From Pseudomonas sp. CROZ-RG-20F-R04-15 (GTDB lineage: Bacteria > Pseudomonadota > Gammaproteobacteria > Pseudomonadales > Pseudomonadaceae): a DNA stretch of 64,000 nt. Numbering within the stretch: position 1 is the stretch's first letter; every line of letters begins with the position of its first letter. A program made the position numbers and the translations under genes. The notes beneath the pieces are model-generated. The model searched no databases. It was not told the origin of the DNA and saw only the letters and a list, made by a program, of their open reading frames with translations. Shown piece by piece: positions 63,571 through 64,000 of the stretch. The stretch covers positions 186,001-250,000 of the forward strand of contig NZ_JAKNQL010000004.1 in the NCBI RefSeq assembly GCF_022662375.1, given 5' to 3'.

Positions 63571-63745
63571 GTCAAAGGCAGCCGGATACAGACGCTTTCG
63601 GGGGCTCGGGTCGGCGCGTCCGTTCAACGGCAAGATTCTTCGGCGGCGGCGCATCACTTCCACTGCAGAAAGAGGTCGGCAATTATGCAGATTGCGAAAA
63701 ATATTTCAACCTGCTTTTATGATTGTTTTGCCCAAGGAGCACCCG

Positions 63746-64000
63746 ATGGACTATCGCCAGCTAGGCCGTACCGACCTGAACGTGAGTGCAATCTGCCTCG
63801 GCACCATGACCTGGGGCGAGCAAAACACTGAAGCTGAAGCCTTCGCGCAGATTGAACGCGCCAAAGAGGCCGGGATCAATTTCATCGACACCGCCGAGAT
63901 GTACCCGGTGCCGCCAAAAGCCGAAACCTACGCCACCACCGAGCGCTACATCGGCAATTACTTCAAAAGTCGCGGCGACCGTGCCGACTGGATTCTCGCC
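63746..64000 (+). CDS. NADP(H)-dependent aldo/keto reductase, N-terminal part
   Basis: The gene runs off the end of the window after 85 codons. It starts MDYRQLGRTDLNVSAICLGT with AAGGAG upstream, the usual AKR opening; NFIDTAEMYP includes the catalytic aspartate and tyrosine. The EMYPVPPKAETYATTERYIG segment is typical of Tas-like reductases. It is divergent from rplM. Confidence 0.9.
   Translation, partial: MDYRQLGRTDLNVSAICLGTMTWGEQNTEAEAFAQIERAKEAGINFIDTAEMYPVPPKAETYATTERYIGNYFKSRGDRADWILA

Overview
The window is a chromosomal segment of a high-GC gammaproteobacterium, almost certainly a fluorescent-group Pseudomonas. This rests on the division and cell wall (dcw) cluster ending in lpxC, the rplM-rpsI-petABC-sspAB order, the CyoABCDE oxidase, NorR-Hmp, an OprD porin, a DUF6124-type gene, and many REPIN-like doublets (CGCGAGCAGGCTCGC cores). 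I see no rRNA, tRNA, CRISPR array, intact prophage or intact insertion sequence.

Layout. (1) 1-8.2 kb: tail of an unidentified gene, an ArgD-type aminotransferase divergent from a LysR regulator, a GNAT enzyme, then a stress module of exported MsrA, DipZ and Tat-exported MsrB, divergent from a response regulator/histidine kinase pair. (2) 8.3-10.1 kb: an unrecognised 233-residue protein, a RidA-family protein and an apparent antitoxin remnant. (3) 10.1-16.3 kb: the cyoABCDE cytochrome bo oxidase operon and dsbB. (4) 16.5-19.5 kb: flavohemoglobin hmp divergent from norR, with NorR-type sites and a sigma-54-type promoter between them. (5) 19.7-24.9 kb: cheV, a GNAT, small exported and hypothetical genes, and a DUF6124-type gene with a striking structured leader; this stretch is rich in repeats. 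(6) 24.9-35.2 kb: an RND efflux adaptor and pump, a two-component system interrupted by a 267-bp inverted-repeat element, a small exported protein, an OprD porin and a diguanylate cyclase. (7) 35.4-53.3 kb: lpxC and the complete dcw cluster, all on the minus strand, from mraZ to ftsZ. (8) 53.6-59.7 kb: rnpB, rsmI, then divergent lpoA-yraN-gmhA/diaA-dolP, facing sspB-sspA. (9) 59.8-64 kb: petC-petB-petA, rpsI-rplM and the start of an aldo/keto reductase.

How the parts work together. Regions 7-9 are conserved core: septum and peptidoglycan synthesis, lipid A commitment, translation and respiration. Regions 1, 4 and 6 are stress and environment modules, each with its own regulator next to the genes it probably controls. 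The least ordinary signals are the leader that would hide the ribosome binding site of the DUF6124-type gene, the MITE-like element that supplies the start codon of a sensor kinase, a four-copy family of short inverted-repeat elements, and the pair of exported methionine sulfoxide reductases that both lack a resolving cysteine and sit beside their likely reductant DipZ.
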